64,000 nucleotides of DNA from NCBI GenBank assembly GCA_964612975.1, contig CAZTGC010000004.1, positions 1-64,000 of the forward strand, in the 5' to 3' direction. Position numbers and translations under genes: made by a program. The DNA is from NZ13-RE01 sp964612975. GTDB lineage: Bacteria > Dictyoglomota > Dictyoglomia > Dictyoglomales > Dictyoglomaceae. This document shows positions 18,164-27,360 of the stretch, in pieces (within the stretch, counting starts at the first letter, position 1; each line of letters opens with the position of its first letter). The notes beneath the pieces are model-generated. The model was not told where the DNA came from. It saw nothing but the letters and a program-made list of their open reading frames with translations, and did not search any database.

Positions 18164-18192
18164 TTGCTAGGAAAAAGGAAAAATAATAAAAT
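18164..18192 (+). promoter_or_regulatory. candidate promoter for the GH106-like operon
   Basis: TTGCTA at 18164-18169 and TAAAAT at 18187-18192 with a 17-base spacer, in the 140-base divergent gap and 36 bases before the TTG start of the large glycosidase gene. Confidence 0.4.
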
Positions 18193-18227
18193 TAAAAAGA
18201 GTTTTAAAAAAAGGAGGATTTTTAGTT

Positions 18228-21200
18228 TTGAAAGAAATAAAGGAAAAATTTATAAATCCTGATATTGAATTTAGATCTGCTCCCTTTTGGTCTTGGAATG
18301 ATAATCTTTCTATAGAAGAATTAAAAAAACAGGTTGAAGACATGAAAGAACATGGAATTGGCGGATTTTTTATGCACTCAAGGGTAGGATTAGAAACAGA
18401 ATATCTTGAAAAAGAATGGATGAACTGTATTAAGGAAACTGTTAAAAAAGCAAAAGAAATGGGAATGAATGCATGGCTATATGATGAAGATAGATGGCCT
18501 TCAGGTTTTGCAGGAGGACTTGTGCCAAAAAAGATTGGAGATGAAGGAAGAGAAAAAAAATTAGTATACGAAATTATCTCATGGGGCAAATTTATCCCCA
18601 AGGAAAGTGAGTTGGCCTTATATAAAGTTATACTTGATGGAAAAAGAATAATAAAAAAAGAAAGATTAGAAAAAATTACTGAGATAGAAGTAAATCCTCC
18701 TGAATCCCTAATTATTTTAAGAAGGGAAATTGTTAAACCTTCCGATTGGTTCAATTACAATACCTATAGTGATAATTTAAATCCCCAAAGTGTTAAAGCT
18801 TTTATAGAGACCACTTATGAAGCATATTATAAAGAAGTGGGAGAAGAATTTGGGAAAAAAATTCCTGGAATTTTTACCGATGAGCCCAATATTTTTTCCT
18901 CCCTATGGACAAGAAGAGAAGAATTATCCTTTCCTTGGACTGATATATTTCCTGAATACTTTAGAGAAAAAAGAGGCTATAATTTTTTTGATATAGCAGT
19001 TTATATTCCCTTTAAAGGGGAATTTTCTTTAAAGGCTCGATATGATTATTGGAGAACAATATCAGAGCTCTTTTTGGAGTCGTATTCAAAACAACTGGGA
19101 GAATGGTGTGAAAAACATAATTTATATTTCACAGGACATTATCTTTATGAAAATGAGTTTTCAAAAAGCATTTTAACAAGTGGATCTATAATGCCCCACT
19201 ACGAATACCAACATGTTCCGGGAATAGATATTCTTATGGAAAAGACCGATGAGATATTAACGGTAAAACAAGTAAGTAGTATTGCAAATCAATTGGGAAA
19301 AAAAAGAGTAATATCAGAACTTTACGGATGTACAGGATGGGAATTTACCTTTGAGGGGCAGAAATGGGTAGGAGACTGGCAATATGCTTTAGGAGTAAAT
19401 CTTAGATGTCAGCATTTGACCCTTTATACTTTAAGGGGGTGTAGAAAAAGAGACTATCCTCCATCTTTTAATTACCATAATATATGGTGGGATTACAACA
19501 AAATTGTAGAAGATTATTTTGCAAGACTTTCTTACATTCTTTCCTTGGGAAAAGTAATAAGAGAGATTTTAATAATTCATCCCATTGAAAGTGCTTGGTG
19601 TGAATTTGATGGAAGAAATGCTGAAGAAATTGATGAGAAGGGAAAGGATTTTCAGAACTTATGTAAGACTCTATTGGGACTTCATTGGGATTTTGATCTT
19701 GGAGATGAATCCATTATTGAAAAGTATGGAAAATTAGATAAGGATAGGAAGGAATTTATTGTAGGGGATGCAAGGTACAAATTGGTAATACTTCCCCCAA
19801 TGATTACCATAAGGGAAAAAACCCTAAATCTTCTCTTGGAATTTTTAAACAACTATGGTAAAGTTGTTTCCTTAGAACCATTGCCAGAATATTGCGAGGG
19901 GAAATCCAATAATCTTTTAAAAGAATTTGTAAATCATCAAAATTTGATAGTTCTTCCCGGAAAAAGAGCTTTAGGGAAAATATTAGAAGATCTCTTACCA
20001 AGAAGAATATCAATACAAAATATTCCTGCTCAAGAGGTAGAAACCTTCTTATATATGGAAAGAATTTATGAAGGGAAAAGAATATTTTTTATAGTAAACA
20101 ATGATAGAAATCAAGGATACGAAGTAGACATTGTCTTTGGTTGCAAGGGAAAAGTAGAGGAGTGGGATCCATTAACAGGAGAGATAAAGACTGTATCCTC
20201 AATGGAGGTAAATGGAAACCAACATTTAAGGGTAAAATTTGGCCCCTCAGATTCAAAACTTTATGTAATTTATCCTGGAGAATCTTCTATAATAAAGCCT
20301 GAAAAGAAATTAAAAATAAAAAATAGAATTTATTTAGGTCCTGTATTTGAGTTTAGAAGAAATAATCCCAATGTATTAGTATTAGATACATGTAAATATA
20401 GATTTAAAAATGATTCGTGGTCTGAGGAAATGCCAATATGGATGGCACAAAGGGAAATAAGGGAAAAATTAGGAATGATACCTATCCATACTAATGGAAT
20501 TCCCCAGAGATGGTTGTGGGTTAATAGTCCCCATCCAAAGGATGGAACCTTTGTAGAATTTAAATTAAATTTTAAAGTAAGAGATATCCCTAAAAATTCC
20601 CTTTTAGTTATAGAGGGAGCAAAGAATTTTAGCATATTTCTTAATGGAGAAAGATTAGGAGAACCAATAGGCTGGTTTTTAGATAGATCCTTTGATAAGA
20701 TTCCCATTTCTAATCTAAAGGATGGAGAAAATGAAATAATCCTTCAGTGTAATTATAAAAACTCTATGGAGATTGAAGATTGCTTTATTATTGGAGATTT
20801 TGGTGTAGATCCTATAAGTAGAGAGATTAAAAAGGAGCCTAAATTTTTAAGATTCGGAGATTGGTGTCTCCAGGGTTATCCCTTTTATGCTGGATGTATT
20901 TTCTATAAAGGAGAAATTAACTTAAATTTAGAAAGGGAAAACAAAGTATTCCTAATCATGGGGGAATATTCTGCTATTCATATTGCCCTATGGATAAATG
21001 GGAAATTAATGGAACATATCCCATGGAGATGTAGAAATAGGGTAGAAATTACAGATTATTTAAGGAATGGAAAAAATTTAATGGAGATAGAGGTTGTGGG
21101 AAGCCCAAGAAATATGTTGGGACCTCTTCATAGAAAAAAGGGAAGAGACCTTTGGACAGATTCCTTATCTTTTAGAACAGAAGGGGAGGAATATACAAAG

Positions 21201-21260
21201 GAATATATTCTACATCCCTATGGAATTTTTAGCCCCATTACAATTGAAATAGCAGAATGA
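18228..21260 (+). CDS. large glycoside hydrolase, GH106-like (putative alpha-L-rhamnosidase)
   Basis: 1010 aa, no signal peptide. The N-terminus has the family opening FWSWNDNLS...L..QV.DM...GIGGFFMHSR and LYDEDRWPSG. A TIM barrel with a probable catalytic glutamate in GIFTDEPNIF spans about residues 1-480; beta-sandwich domains follow, including a galactose-binding-like C-terminal part (about 780-1000: FSIFLNGERLG, IALWINGK). This architecture resembles GH106 rhamnosidases and GH2-related enzymes. TTG start at 18228 has AAGGAGG ten bases upstream. First gene of a run with a PHP phosphoesterase and tldD/E. Substrate is uncertain; rhamnoside-containing oligosaccharides are the best guess. Confidence 0.78.
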   Translation: MKEIKEKFINPDIEFRSAPFWSWNDNLSIEELKKQVEDMKEHGIGGFFMHSRVGLETEYLEKEWMNCIKETVKKAKEMGMNAWLYDEDRWPSGFAGGLVPKKIGDEGREKKLVYEIISWGKFIPKESELALYKVILDGKRIIKKERLEKITEIEVNPPESLIILRREIVKPSDWFNYNTYSDNLNPQSVKAFIETTYEAYYKEVGEEFGKKIPGIFTDEPNIFSSLWTRREELSFPWTDIFPEYFREKRGYNFFDIAVYIPFKGEFSLKARYDYWRTISELFLESYSKQLGEWCEKHNLYFTGHYLYENEFSKSILTSGSIMPHYEYQHVPGIDILMEKTDEILTVKQVSSIANQLGKKRVISELYGCTGWEFTFEGQKWVGDWQYALGVNLRCQHLTLYTLRGCRKRDYPPSFNYHNIWWDYNKIVEDYFARLSYILSLGKVIREILIIHPIESAWCEFDGRNAEEIDEKGKDFQNLCKTLLGLHWDFDLGDESIIEKYGKLDKDRKEFIVGDARYKLVILPPMITIREKTLNLLLEFLNNYGKVVSLEPLPEYCEGKSNNLLKEFVNHQNLIVLPGKRALGKILEDLLPRRISIQNIPAQEVETFLYMERIYEGKRIFFIVNNDRNQGYEVDIVFGCKGKVEEWDPLTGEIKTVSSMEVNGNQHLRVKFGPSDSKLYVIYPGESSIIKPEKKLKIKNRIYLGPVFEFRRNNPNVLVLDTCKYRFKNDSWSEEMPIWMAQREIREKLGMIPIHTNGIPQRWLWVNSPHPKDGTFVEFKLNFKVRDIPKNSLLVIEGAKNFSIFLNGERLGEPIGWFLDRSFDKIPISNLKDGENEIILQCNYKNSMEIEDCFIIGDFGVDPISREIKKEPKFLRFGDWCLQGYPFYAGCIFYKGEINLNLERENKVFLIMGEYSAIHIALWINGKLMEHIPWRCRNRVEITDYLRNGKNLMEIEVVGSPRNMLGPLHRKKGRDLWTDSLSFRTEGEEYTKEYILHPYGIFSPITIEIAE

Positions 21261-21355
21261 TTTCCCTTAGTTTAGGAGGCAGAATATTCAATAATATCTG
21301 CTTTCTGCAAGTTAGCGGAAAAAATAAAAGTAAAACAAGAAAGGAGAATTGCAAA

Positions 21356-22162
21356 GTGATCATAGATTATCATATTCATTTGGAAAGGGGACCCTTTTCT
21401 GAAGAATGGTTTAAAAAATTTTGGGAGAAGGCAAAGGAAAATGAGATAGAAGAAATAGGAATATCGGAACATGGGCATAGATTTGAAGAATTTAGGCCTA
21501 TTTATCAAGATTTACCCCGTGCGTCTTCTTGGTGTGATTCAAATTTAGAGGAATATACAAACTTTCTTTCAAATCTTAGGAAAAAATATCCCATAAAAAT
21601 TGGGATTGAAATGGATTATCTTCCCGATAAAGAAGAAGAAATTAAAAAGCTATTATTAAAATATAATGTATTTGACTATGTAATTGGCTCTGTCCACTGG
21701 CTAAATCATGGATTTGGTTTTGATATTAATCCCGATGATCCAAAGTGGGAAAGGGAATCAGAATTGATCTTCCTAGATTATTTTGAAAGATTGGAGTTAG
21801 CAATAAAAAGCAAGCTCTTTGATATCATTGGGCATATTGATCTTGTTAAATTATGGGGACATCAACTTCCTGAAAATATAATTGAGATTTATAAAAACTT
21901 AGCAAATATAATAAAAGATAAGAACATAAGTATAGAGATAAATACTTCTGGATTAAGAAGGCCCGTTAATGAAATATATCCCTCCCCTAACTTCTTAGAG
22001 ATATTAGCTCCCATTAATATACCTTTAACCTTTGGATCCGATGCCCATAATCCTGAAGATACGGGAAATAAGATAAGAGAATTTTATGAAATTGCAAAAA
22101 ATTTAGGATTTAAAAGAATTTCCATATTTTCAAGAAGGGCACCATATTATATAAATCTATAG
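21356..22162 (+). CDS. PHP-domain phosphoesterase, histidinol-phosphatase-like
   Basis: 268 aa. PHP metal motifs: DYHIHLE near residue 5, ISEHGH (about 40), a central GIEMDY, GSVHW (about 110), IIGHIDL (about 160) and a terminal GSDAHNPED (about 235). These are the ligands of the trinuclear metal site. The family includes HisK-type histidinol phosphatases and sugar or nucleotide phosphoesterases. An open frame extends upstream to ATG 21257, but GTG 21356 has AAGGAG at 21341-21346 and the protein starts exactly at the first PHP strand. No histidine-biosynthesis genes are nearby, so the histidinol-phosphate role is not supported by context. Confidence 0.82.
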   Translation: MIIDYHIHLERGPFSEEWFKKFWEKAKENEIEEIGISEHGHRFEEFRPIYQDLPRASSWCDSNLEEYTNFLSNLRKKYPIKIGIEMDYLPDKEEEIKKLLLKYNVFDYVIGSVHWLNHGFGFDINPDDPKWERESELIFLDYFERLELAIKSKLFDIIGHIDLVKLWGHQLPENIIEIYKNLANIIKDKNISIEINTSGLRRPVNEIYPSPNFLEILAPINIPLTFGSDAHNPEDTGNKIREFYEIAKNLGFKRISIFSRRAPYYINL

Positions 22163-22178
22163 AAGGGAGGTAAAAATT

Positions 22179-23612
22179 TTGCGTGAGATTGGAAGAGAAA
22201 TATTAAACTATGCCAGTAGATTAGGAGTGGACTATGTTGATGTAAGAATTGTAAGAAGGCAGAGAGAGGAACTATCAGTAAAAAATGGTGTATTGGAAAC
22301 TGCAAACATAAATGAAACCTATGGTTTTGGAGTAAGAATTTTATATAAAGGGGCATGGGGATTTGCATCATCCTTTGATCTTGAAAATTTTAAATCCACA
22401 GTAGATAAAGCATTTGCCATTGCCAAAGCAACCTCTTCTGTAAATCAAAATAAAGTATCTCTATCCCCAATAAATCCAGTAAAAACCCAATGGAAAAGTA
22501 GCTATAATATTGATCCCTTTCTAATATCCTTTGAGAAAAAGCTAAATCTCTTATTTGAAAGTAATAAAGTTATGAGGGAAGTTCCTGGAATATCCATTGC
22601 AATATCGGAAATGGAATTTTTTAAAGAAGACAAGATCTTTCTTAGTAGTGAAGGTTCTGAGATAGAGCAAAGTATATTAGAAAGTGGAGCTGGAATCTCT
22701 GCCTTTGCCATTGAAGGGGATGACATTCAGAGAAGATCCTATCCCAATTCCTTTGGAGGAGATTATAGAAAGGCAGGATGGGAATTTATTGAAGAGTTAA
22801 ATCTTTTAGAGAATGCAGAAATAATTGCAAAGGAAGCAGTAACATTGCTAAAGGCAGAGCCGTTACCAGAGATGATAACAACCCTAATTTTAGATGGAAC
22901 TCAACTGGCACTACAGGTGCACGAATCCTGTGGGCATCCCACAGAATTAGATAGGGTTTTAGGAACTGAGGCAAGTTTTGCAGGAACAAGTTTTTTGACC
23001 TTAGATAAAAGAGGTAAATTTCAATACGGCTCAGAAATTGTGAACCTAGTTGCAGATGCCACCCATTTATATGGATTGGGCTCCTTTGCTTATGATGATG
23101 AGGGAGTTCCTGCTCAAAAAAGTTTCTTAGTTAAAAATGGGCTTTTTGTAGGATACTTAACCTCAAGGGAAACTGCAGGAATCATTGGAGAAAACTCCAA
23201 TGGAACGATGAGGGCAGATGGTTGGAATAGAATTCCCATAATTAGGATGACAAATATAAATTTACTCCCTGGATATAAATCCTTTGAGGAAATAATAGAG
23301 TCTACAGATGATGGTATTTATATGAGCACAGTAAAAAACTGGTCCATTGACGACAAAAGATTAAATTTTCATTTTGGATGTGAAATTGCCTATGAAATAA
23401 AGAATGGCAAAATTGGTAAGATATATAAAAATCCTTATTATACAGGAATAACCTATGAATTTTGGAGGAATTGTGATGCCATCGCCAATGAAAAATCTTG
23501 GAGGGTTTGGGGAGTTCCCAATTGTGGAAAGGGAGAACCTATGCAGGTCGCTCGAGTAGGGCATGGGGTTTCTCCTGCTCGATTTAGAAAGGTAAAGGTA
23601 GGTGGTAAATAA
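22179..23612 (+). CDS. tldD: TldD-family metalloprotease
   Basis: 477 aa. The HExxxH zinc motif is in HESCGHPTELD (about residues 248-258). The C-terminal PmbA/TldD fold ends with the PMQVARVGHG segment. TldD pairs with inactive TldE to degrade or mature small unfolded or modified peptides (microcin B17 and CcdA in E. coli). TTG start with GGGAGG eight bases upstream, confirmed by the family N-terminus (ALxxGADYVDVR-like stretch). The next gene, the TldE partner, overlaps its stop by one base. Confidence 0.94.
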   Translation: MREIGREILNYASRLGVDYVDVRIVRRQREELSVKNGVLETANINETYGFGVRILYKGAWGFASSFDLENFKSTVDKAFAIAKATSSVNQNKVSLSPINPVKTQWKSSYNIDPFLISFEKKLNLLFESNKVMREVPGISIAISEMEFFKEDKIFLSSEGSEIEQSILESGAGISAFAIEGDDIQRRSYPNSFGGDYRKAGWEFIEELNLLENAEIIAKEAVTLLKAEPLPEMITTLILDGTQLALQVHESCGHPTELDRVLGTEASFAGTSFLTLDKRGKFQYGSEIVNLVADATHLYGLGSFAYDDEGVPAQKSFLVKNGLFVGYLTSRETAGIIGENSNGTMRADGWNRIPIIRMTNINLLPGYKSFEEIIESTDDGIYMSTVKNWSIDDKRLNFHFGCEIAYEIKNGKIGKIYKNPYYTGITYEFWRNCDAIANEKSWRVWGVPNCGKGEPMQVARVGHGVSPARFRKVKVGGK

Positions 23613-24943
23613 TGTGGGGAAAGGAAAGGGTATATGATTTCTTGGAAAAACTAATGAAAAAAATTCCCTTTGAAAAAAAAGAATTAGTTTTATCTATATC
23701 TTCCGAAGAATTGACTCGCTTTGCCAATAATACAATTCACCAAAATGTAGCGGAAGAAAATCTAATCCTTTTTGTTCGAATTGGAGAAGGAAAAAAGAAA
23801 GCAGTAGCGAGTATAAGTAAACTTGATAGCGAAAGTATTGATAATCTTATTAAAATTCTAAAATTACTTATTCAAAATCAACCTGATATAGAAGAATTGA
23901 TCCTTCCAAAACCTCAAGCTTGTCCAGAAATGAAAATCCAGTTATTTAATCCTTCCCCTGAGAAAAGGGCAGAAATTGTAAAAAAGATTATTAAAAAGGG
24001 AGAGGAAAAGAGATTAAATACCTATGGAGCTATAAGTGAAAATATAAATGAATTTTCTGTAATGAATTCTAATGGTCTTTTTGAATATGGAACTTTATGT
24101 TATGCCCATGGTAAGACAATGTATATATCAGAGAGCTCTTCAGGATATCAAGAATGCGCAGGTAAGAATTTAGATTCTATAAATTTTGAGATTCTTTCCG
24201 AAGTTGCCCTTAAGAAATGCTTAGATAGTAAAAATCCAGAGGATTTAGAGCCTGGGAAATATGAGGTAGTTCTTGAACCATTAGCAGTGGTAGAATTAAT
24301 GGAACAAGTATCTTATTTTGGTTTCTCAGCAAAGGCGGTGCAGGAAAAAAGATCCTTTCTATCTTTATATCAAGGACAGAGAATTTTCAGCCCATTAGTT
24401 AATATCTACGATGATGGTCTCGATGAAAAAGGAATAATTATTCCCTTTGATTTTGAAGGGGTTCCCAAAAGGCATGTGGATTTAGTAAAGGAAGGAATAC
24501 CCCTTTCTCCTGTTTATGATACTGCAACTGCCATGAAAGATAAAACGGAATCCACAGGGCATGCTTTACCACCAACAGATTCTTCCTTTGGTCCCCTTCC
24601 CTCGAATCTATTTTTTGTCCCCGGAAGTAAAAAATTAGAGGATCTTATTTCCTCTGTGGAAAGAGGGATATTAGTCACAAGATTTCATTATGTAAATGCC
24701 TTTTTAGATCCCATAAAGGTATTGGCAACGGGCATGACCCGAGATGGAACTTTCTTAGTAGAAAAGGGTAAAATAAAAAAGCCTATTAAGAATTTGAGAT
24801 TTACTCAAAGTTTTGTGGAAGCATTAGGAAATGTAGAAGAAATATCTTCAGAAAGAATAATTCTTCCTTTCTTTGGAGGATTTTGTTCTGTCCCAGGACT
24901 AAAGATAAAAGAATTTAATTTTACAGGAGTGACAGAGTTTTAA
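23612..24943 (+). CDS. TldE/PmbA-like partner protein
   Basis: 443 aa member of the TldD/PmbA superfamily without the HExxxH zinc motif, as expected for the TldE (PmbA) subunit. The central segment VLEPLAVVELMEQVSYFGFS (about residues 220-239) is typical, as is the C-terminal RDGTFLVEKGKI.KP. Start ATG overlaps the tldD stop in TAATG, so the two are made together. lexA follows after one base. No candidate substrate peptide gene is visible. Confidence 0.92.
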   Translation: MWGKERVYDFLEKLMKKIPFEKKELVLSISSEELTRFANNTIHQNVAEENLILFVRIGEGKKKAVASISKLDSESIDNLIKILKLLIQNQPDIEELILPKPQACPEMKIQLFNPSPEKRAEIVKKIIKKGEEKRLNTYGAISENINEFSVMNSNGLFEYGTLCYAHGKTMYISESSSGYQECAGKNLDSINFEILSEVALKKCLDSKNPEDLEPGKYEVVLEPLAVVELMEQVSYFGFSAKAVQEKRSFLSLYQGQRIFSPLVNIYDDGLDEKGIIIPFDFEGVPKRHVDLVKEGIPLSPVYDTATAMKDKTESTGHALPPTDSSFGPLPSNLFFVPGSKKLEDLISSVERGILVTRFHYVNAFLDPIKVLATGMTRDGTFLVEKGKIKKPIKNLRFTQSFVEALGNVEEISSERIILPFFGGFCSVPGLKIKEFNFTGVTEF

Positions 24944-24944
24944 T

Positions 24945-25535
24945 ATGAAAAAATTAAGTAAAAGACAAAGGGAAGTATTGGAATATGTAAAAGAAACATG
25001 GGAAAAAACAGGAAATTTTCCCACAGTAAGGGAAGTATCAAAGTATTTGGGATTGAAATCCTCAGGATCTGGATCCTTTCACCTTAAGGCATTAATTAAA
25101 AAGGGATTTATAGAGAAAGATCCTTCCGGAAGATTTAAGTGGAAGGGATTTACGGAGGAATCCCCAAGATATGTGCCCTTAGTGGGAAATATAAAAGCAG
25201 GATATCCTGTAGAAAGTCCTGAGTTCATCGAAGATTACATATCTGTTCCTAAGATACTTTTAAAGGGAAATGAAGAAGTCTTTTTATTAAAAGTTAAAGG
25301 AGATAGTATGGAAAATGCCCATATATTGGAGGGAGATATCGTTATAGCAAGAAAACAATCAAAAGCAGAAATTGGGGATATTGTAGTAGCATTAGTAGGA
25401 GATGAGACTACTATTAAATATTTAAGTAAAAAGGAAGGCAGGCTTTACTTAGAGCCTGCCAATTCCAATTATTCCCCTATATTTGAACCCTTTATAATCC
25501 TGGGAAGGGTTATAGGATTAATGAGGAAGATTTAA
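24945..25535 (+). CDS. lexA: LexA SOS repressor
   Basis: 196 aa. N-terminal winged helix (about residues 1-68: SKRQREVLEYV..., FPTVREVSKYLGLKS) and C-terminal S24 peptidase domain. The self-cleavage site is A85-G86, nucleophile S121 (GDSMENAH), and the general-base lysine K158 (TTIKYL), all intact. Without a space after the TldE-like gene it probably shares that transcript. I found no clear palindromic operator upstream of the run. Its 3' end overlaps an opposite-strand gene by 26 bases. Confidence 0.97.
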   Translation: MKKLSKRQREVLEYVKETWEKTGNFPTVREVSKYLGLKSSGSGSFHLKALIKKGFIEKDPSGRFKWKGFTEESPRYVPLVGNIKAGYPVESPEFIEDYISVPKILLKGNEEVFLLKVKGDSMENAHILEGDIVIARKQSKAEIGDIVVALVGDETTIKYLSKKEGRLYLEPANSNYSPIFEPFIILGRVIGLMRKI

Positions 25536-25779
25536 CATCTACTCTTTCCAAAAACCAACTATCTAATAGGGAATCATAGGCTATCTCATAATAATTTCCA
25601 TCCTCTGCCTTTACCCTTAAATAGAACTTATATCCCTTCTCTCCCAAAGCTCTATAAACTGTCTCCCATTTTCTCTCAATTTTTTGGATTCTATAATATC
25701 TACCATTTAGGATAAAATAAGAAGGAATTCCTGTGCTTTCTAAATTTACCTTTATAGGAAAATGAAATAAACTCTTCAT
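25510..25779 (-). CDS. small conserved-type protein (DUF6504-like)
   Basis: 89 aa basic/aromatic-rich protein. The pattern GRYYRIQKIERKWETVYRALGEKGYKFYLRV... resembles the short DUF6504 domain that is often attached to or encoded near Y-family polymerase/ImuB genes; tentative. Start at ATG 25779 because GGAGG lies 6 bases upstream; an ATG at 25791 overlaps that ribosome site. It ends inside the last codons of convergent lexA, an overlap that would couple the two transcripts antisense. Confidence 0.65.
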   Translation of the reverse strand: MKSLFHFPIKVNLESTGIPSYFILNGRYYRIQKIERKWETVYRALGEKGYKFYLRVKAEDGNYYEIAYDSLLDSWFLERVDVKSSSLIL

Positions 25780-25896
25780 ATAAACCTCCATAATATTAAT
25801 TTACCCTCATTATATTAAACAAAATATTAAACAATGTCAAGGATATTAAACTGCCTTTTAGGAAATAAGCTATAAAATTAGAAAAACACTGAATTC

Positions 25897-25925
25897 TTGA
25901 TTTTTTATTAAAGTTTTGTTATAAT
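25897..25925 (+). promoter_or_regulatory. promoter of the M23 peptidase-bactofilin pair
   Basis: TTGATT at 25897-25902 and TATAAT at 25920-25925, spacer 17 bases, 50 bases before the ATG. Close to the vegetative consensus. Confidence 0.65.
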
Positions 25926-25975
25926 TTGGGTGGTTAATTTATTTTTTTATTATTTTTTATTAGAGGTGGATATTA

Positions 25976-26890
25976 ATGGCAAAAAATAAGAGAAGGAGAA
26001 AAAAATCTTTTACATTGATGATTATACCCCATGATTCTTCAAATCCAAGGACTCATAAAATTAATAAAGCTGTTATACTAATTATAGTAATCCTCATAGT
26101 GGGAATCATTACAGGATCAGTTATTTTATATAGAATATCATCGAATAGACTCACAAAGGTAAAGCATCTTGAGGTACTAGAAGAAGTAACAGAACAACAA
26201 AAAGCACAACTTAAAGAATTAGAAAGTCTAAAGAAAAAAATAAAGGAGTTGGAAGAAGTAGAAAAAAAATTAAAGCAAATCTTAGGAATAAAGGGAAGTA
26301 TACAAACCCCAACAAAAGCCAGTGCCATTCCTCTTAATTTAAAAACCTATAGTGATTTAGAAACCTTTGATACCCAAAGAAAAATTTTGGAAATGAAGGC
26401 TATACTAAAGGAAAAAGAGGAGGCATTAGCTTATATAGAAAAGGAAATAAATAGAAGAAAATCTATATTAGCAGTGACTCCTTCCCGCTGGCCCTCCTTT
26501 GGAATTATAACCTCAGGATATGGATGGAGGATCCATCCCATATTTAGAAGGAGGCATTTTCATGAGGGCATCGATATAGTTTCCTTTTGGGGTACACCCG
26601 TTTATGCCACCGCAGATGGTTTTGTGATCTATACAGGATGGAAGAGTGGATATGGAAAAACTATTGAGATAAGCCATGGAAGAGGTATTTCTACGTTTTA
26701 TGCCCATCTTTCATCAATAAAGGTAAATTCTGGTACATATGTAAAAAAGGGACAGCTTATAGGATTAGTAGGAAGTACAGGAACAAGTATAGGCCCTCAT
26801 CTTCATTATGAAGTGAGAAGAAATGGAGTTGCTGTAAACCCTACGCCCTATCTTAATGTGGATCTTATAAAAATTGGTTATTTAAAATAG
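25976..26890 (+). CDS. membrane-anchored M23 (LytM) peptidoglycan endopeptidase
   Basis: 304 aa. Basic cytoplasmic N-terminus (KNKRRRKK), one transmembrane helix (about residues 31-52), a charged coiled coil (about 58-100, EEVTEQQKAQLKELESLK), then an M23 domain (about 175-295). Zinc ligands are HFHEGID (H and D) and HLHYEV. Hydrolyses peptide cross-links of peptidoglycan in the envelope. The bactofilin gene starts 9 bases later; such pairs set cell shape in Helicobacter and Caulobacter. ATG with AGAGGTGG upstream. Confidence 0.93.
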   Translation: MAKNKRRRKKSFTLMIIPHDSSNPRTHKINKAVILIIVILIVGIITGSVILYRISSNRLTKVKHLEVLEEVTEQQKAQLKELESLKKKIKELEEVEKKLKQILGIKGSIQTPTKASAIPLNLKTYSDLETFDTQRKILEMKAILKEKEEALAYIEKEINRRKSILAVTPSRWPSFGIITSGYGWRIHPIFRRRHFHEGIDIVSFWGTPVYATADGFVIYTGWKSGYGKTIEISHGRGISTFYAHLSSIKVNSGTYVKKGQLIGLVGSTGTSIGPHLHYEVRRNGVAVNPTPYLNVDLIKIGYLK

Positions 26891-26899
26891 GAGGTAATT

Positions 26900-27280
26900 A
26901 TGTTTGGAAAAAAGAGCAAGCCTGAAGTTATAGATACTATTATAGGGTCAAAGGTTGAGATTCAAGGAAAGATTTTTTCAGAGGCCTCTTTAAGAGTAGA
27001 TGGGAAAGTTTTTGGAGATATCGAAGCAAAACAAGGAATTATAGTAGGAAAAACAGGTTATGTAGAGGGAAATATAAAATGTCAAAAGTTGACCATTGTG
27101 GGAAAGATTAAAGGAAATGTAATTTCTTATGAGAGTGTGGAGATATTATCTTCGGGAAAATTAGAGGGAGATTTGAAACATGGCGGAAAACTCATAATAG
27201 AAGAAGGGGGAATTTTTTCAGGGAAGGTTGAAATTTTAGAGGAAAAAACTGAAGAAAATATAGAAATAAAAAGTTTATAA
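26900..27280 (+). CDS. bactofilin (polymer-forming cytoskeletal protein)
   Basis: 126 aa, a single DUF583 domain of right-handed beta-helix turns: GSKVEIQGKIFSEASLRVDG, FGDIEAKQGIIVGKTG, VEGNIKCQKLTIVGKIKGN. Short charged N-terminus and acidic tail (ILEEKTEENIEIK) flank the core. Bactofilins self-assemble into membrane-associated filaments without nucleotide and recruit M23 hydrolases; its gene is directly behind such a hydrolase, supporting a shape or envelope role. AGGAGG upstream of ATG. Confidence 0.94.
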   Translation: MFGKKSKPEVIDTIIGSKVEIQGKIFSEASLRVDGKVFGDIEAKQGIIVGKTGYVEGNIKCQKLTIVGKIKGNVISYESVEILSSGKLEGDLKHGGKLIIEEGGIFSGKVEILEEKTEENIEIKSL

Positions 27281-27331
27281 CTTTAAAAACTCAAGTAAAA
27301 ACCATGTTTTTAAAATTCTGTAAATTTTCTC

Positions 27332-27360
27332 TTTACAAATTAATTTCAATGTGATATTAT
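27332..27360 (+). promoter_or_regulatory. promoter of the second Opp-type importer
   Basis: TTTACA at 27332-27337 and TATTAT at 27355-27360 with a 17-base spacer. The 5' untranslated region of about 55 bases ends with an A/T palindrome fused to the ribosome site (TTAAAAATTTTAGGAGG). Confidence 0.6.

Noticed and set aside
18167..18754. 195-codon minus-strand open frame
   Set aside because: Antisense shadow of the large GH106-like gene, whose motifs are unmistakable in the plus frame.
24890..24944. LexA operator immediately upstream of lexA
   Set aside because: The gap is one base and I found no GAAC-N4-GTTC-type palindrome in the end of the preceding gene.
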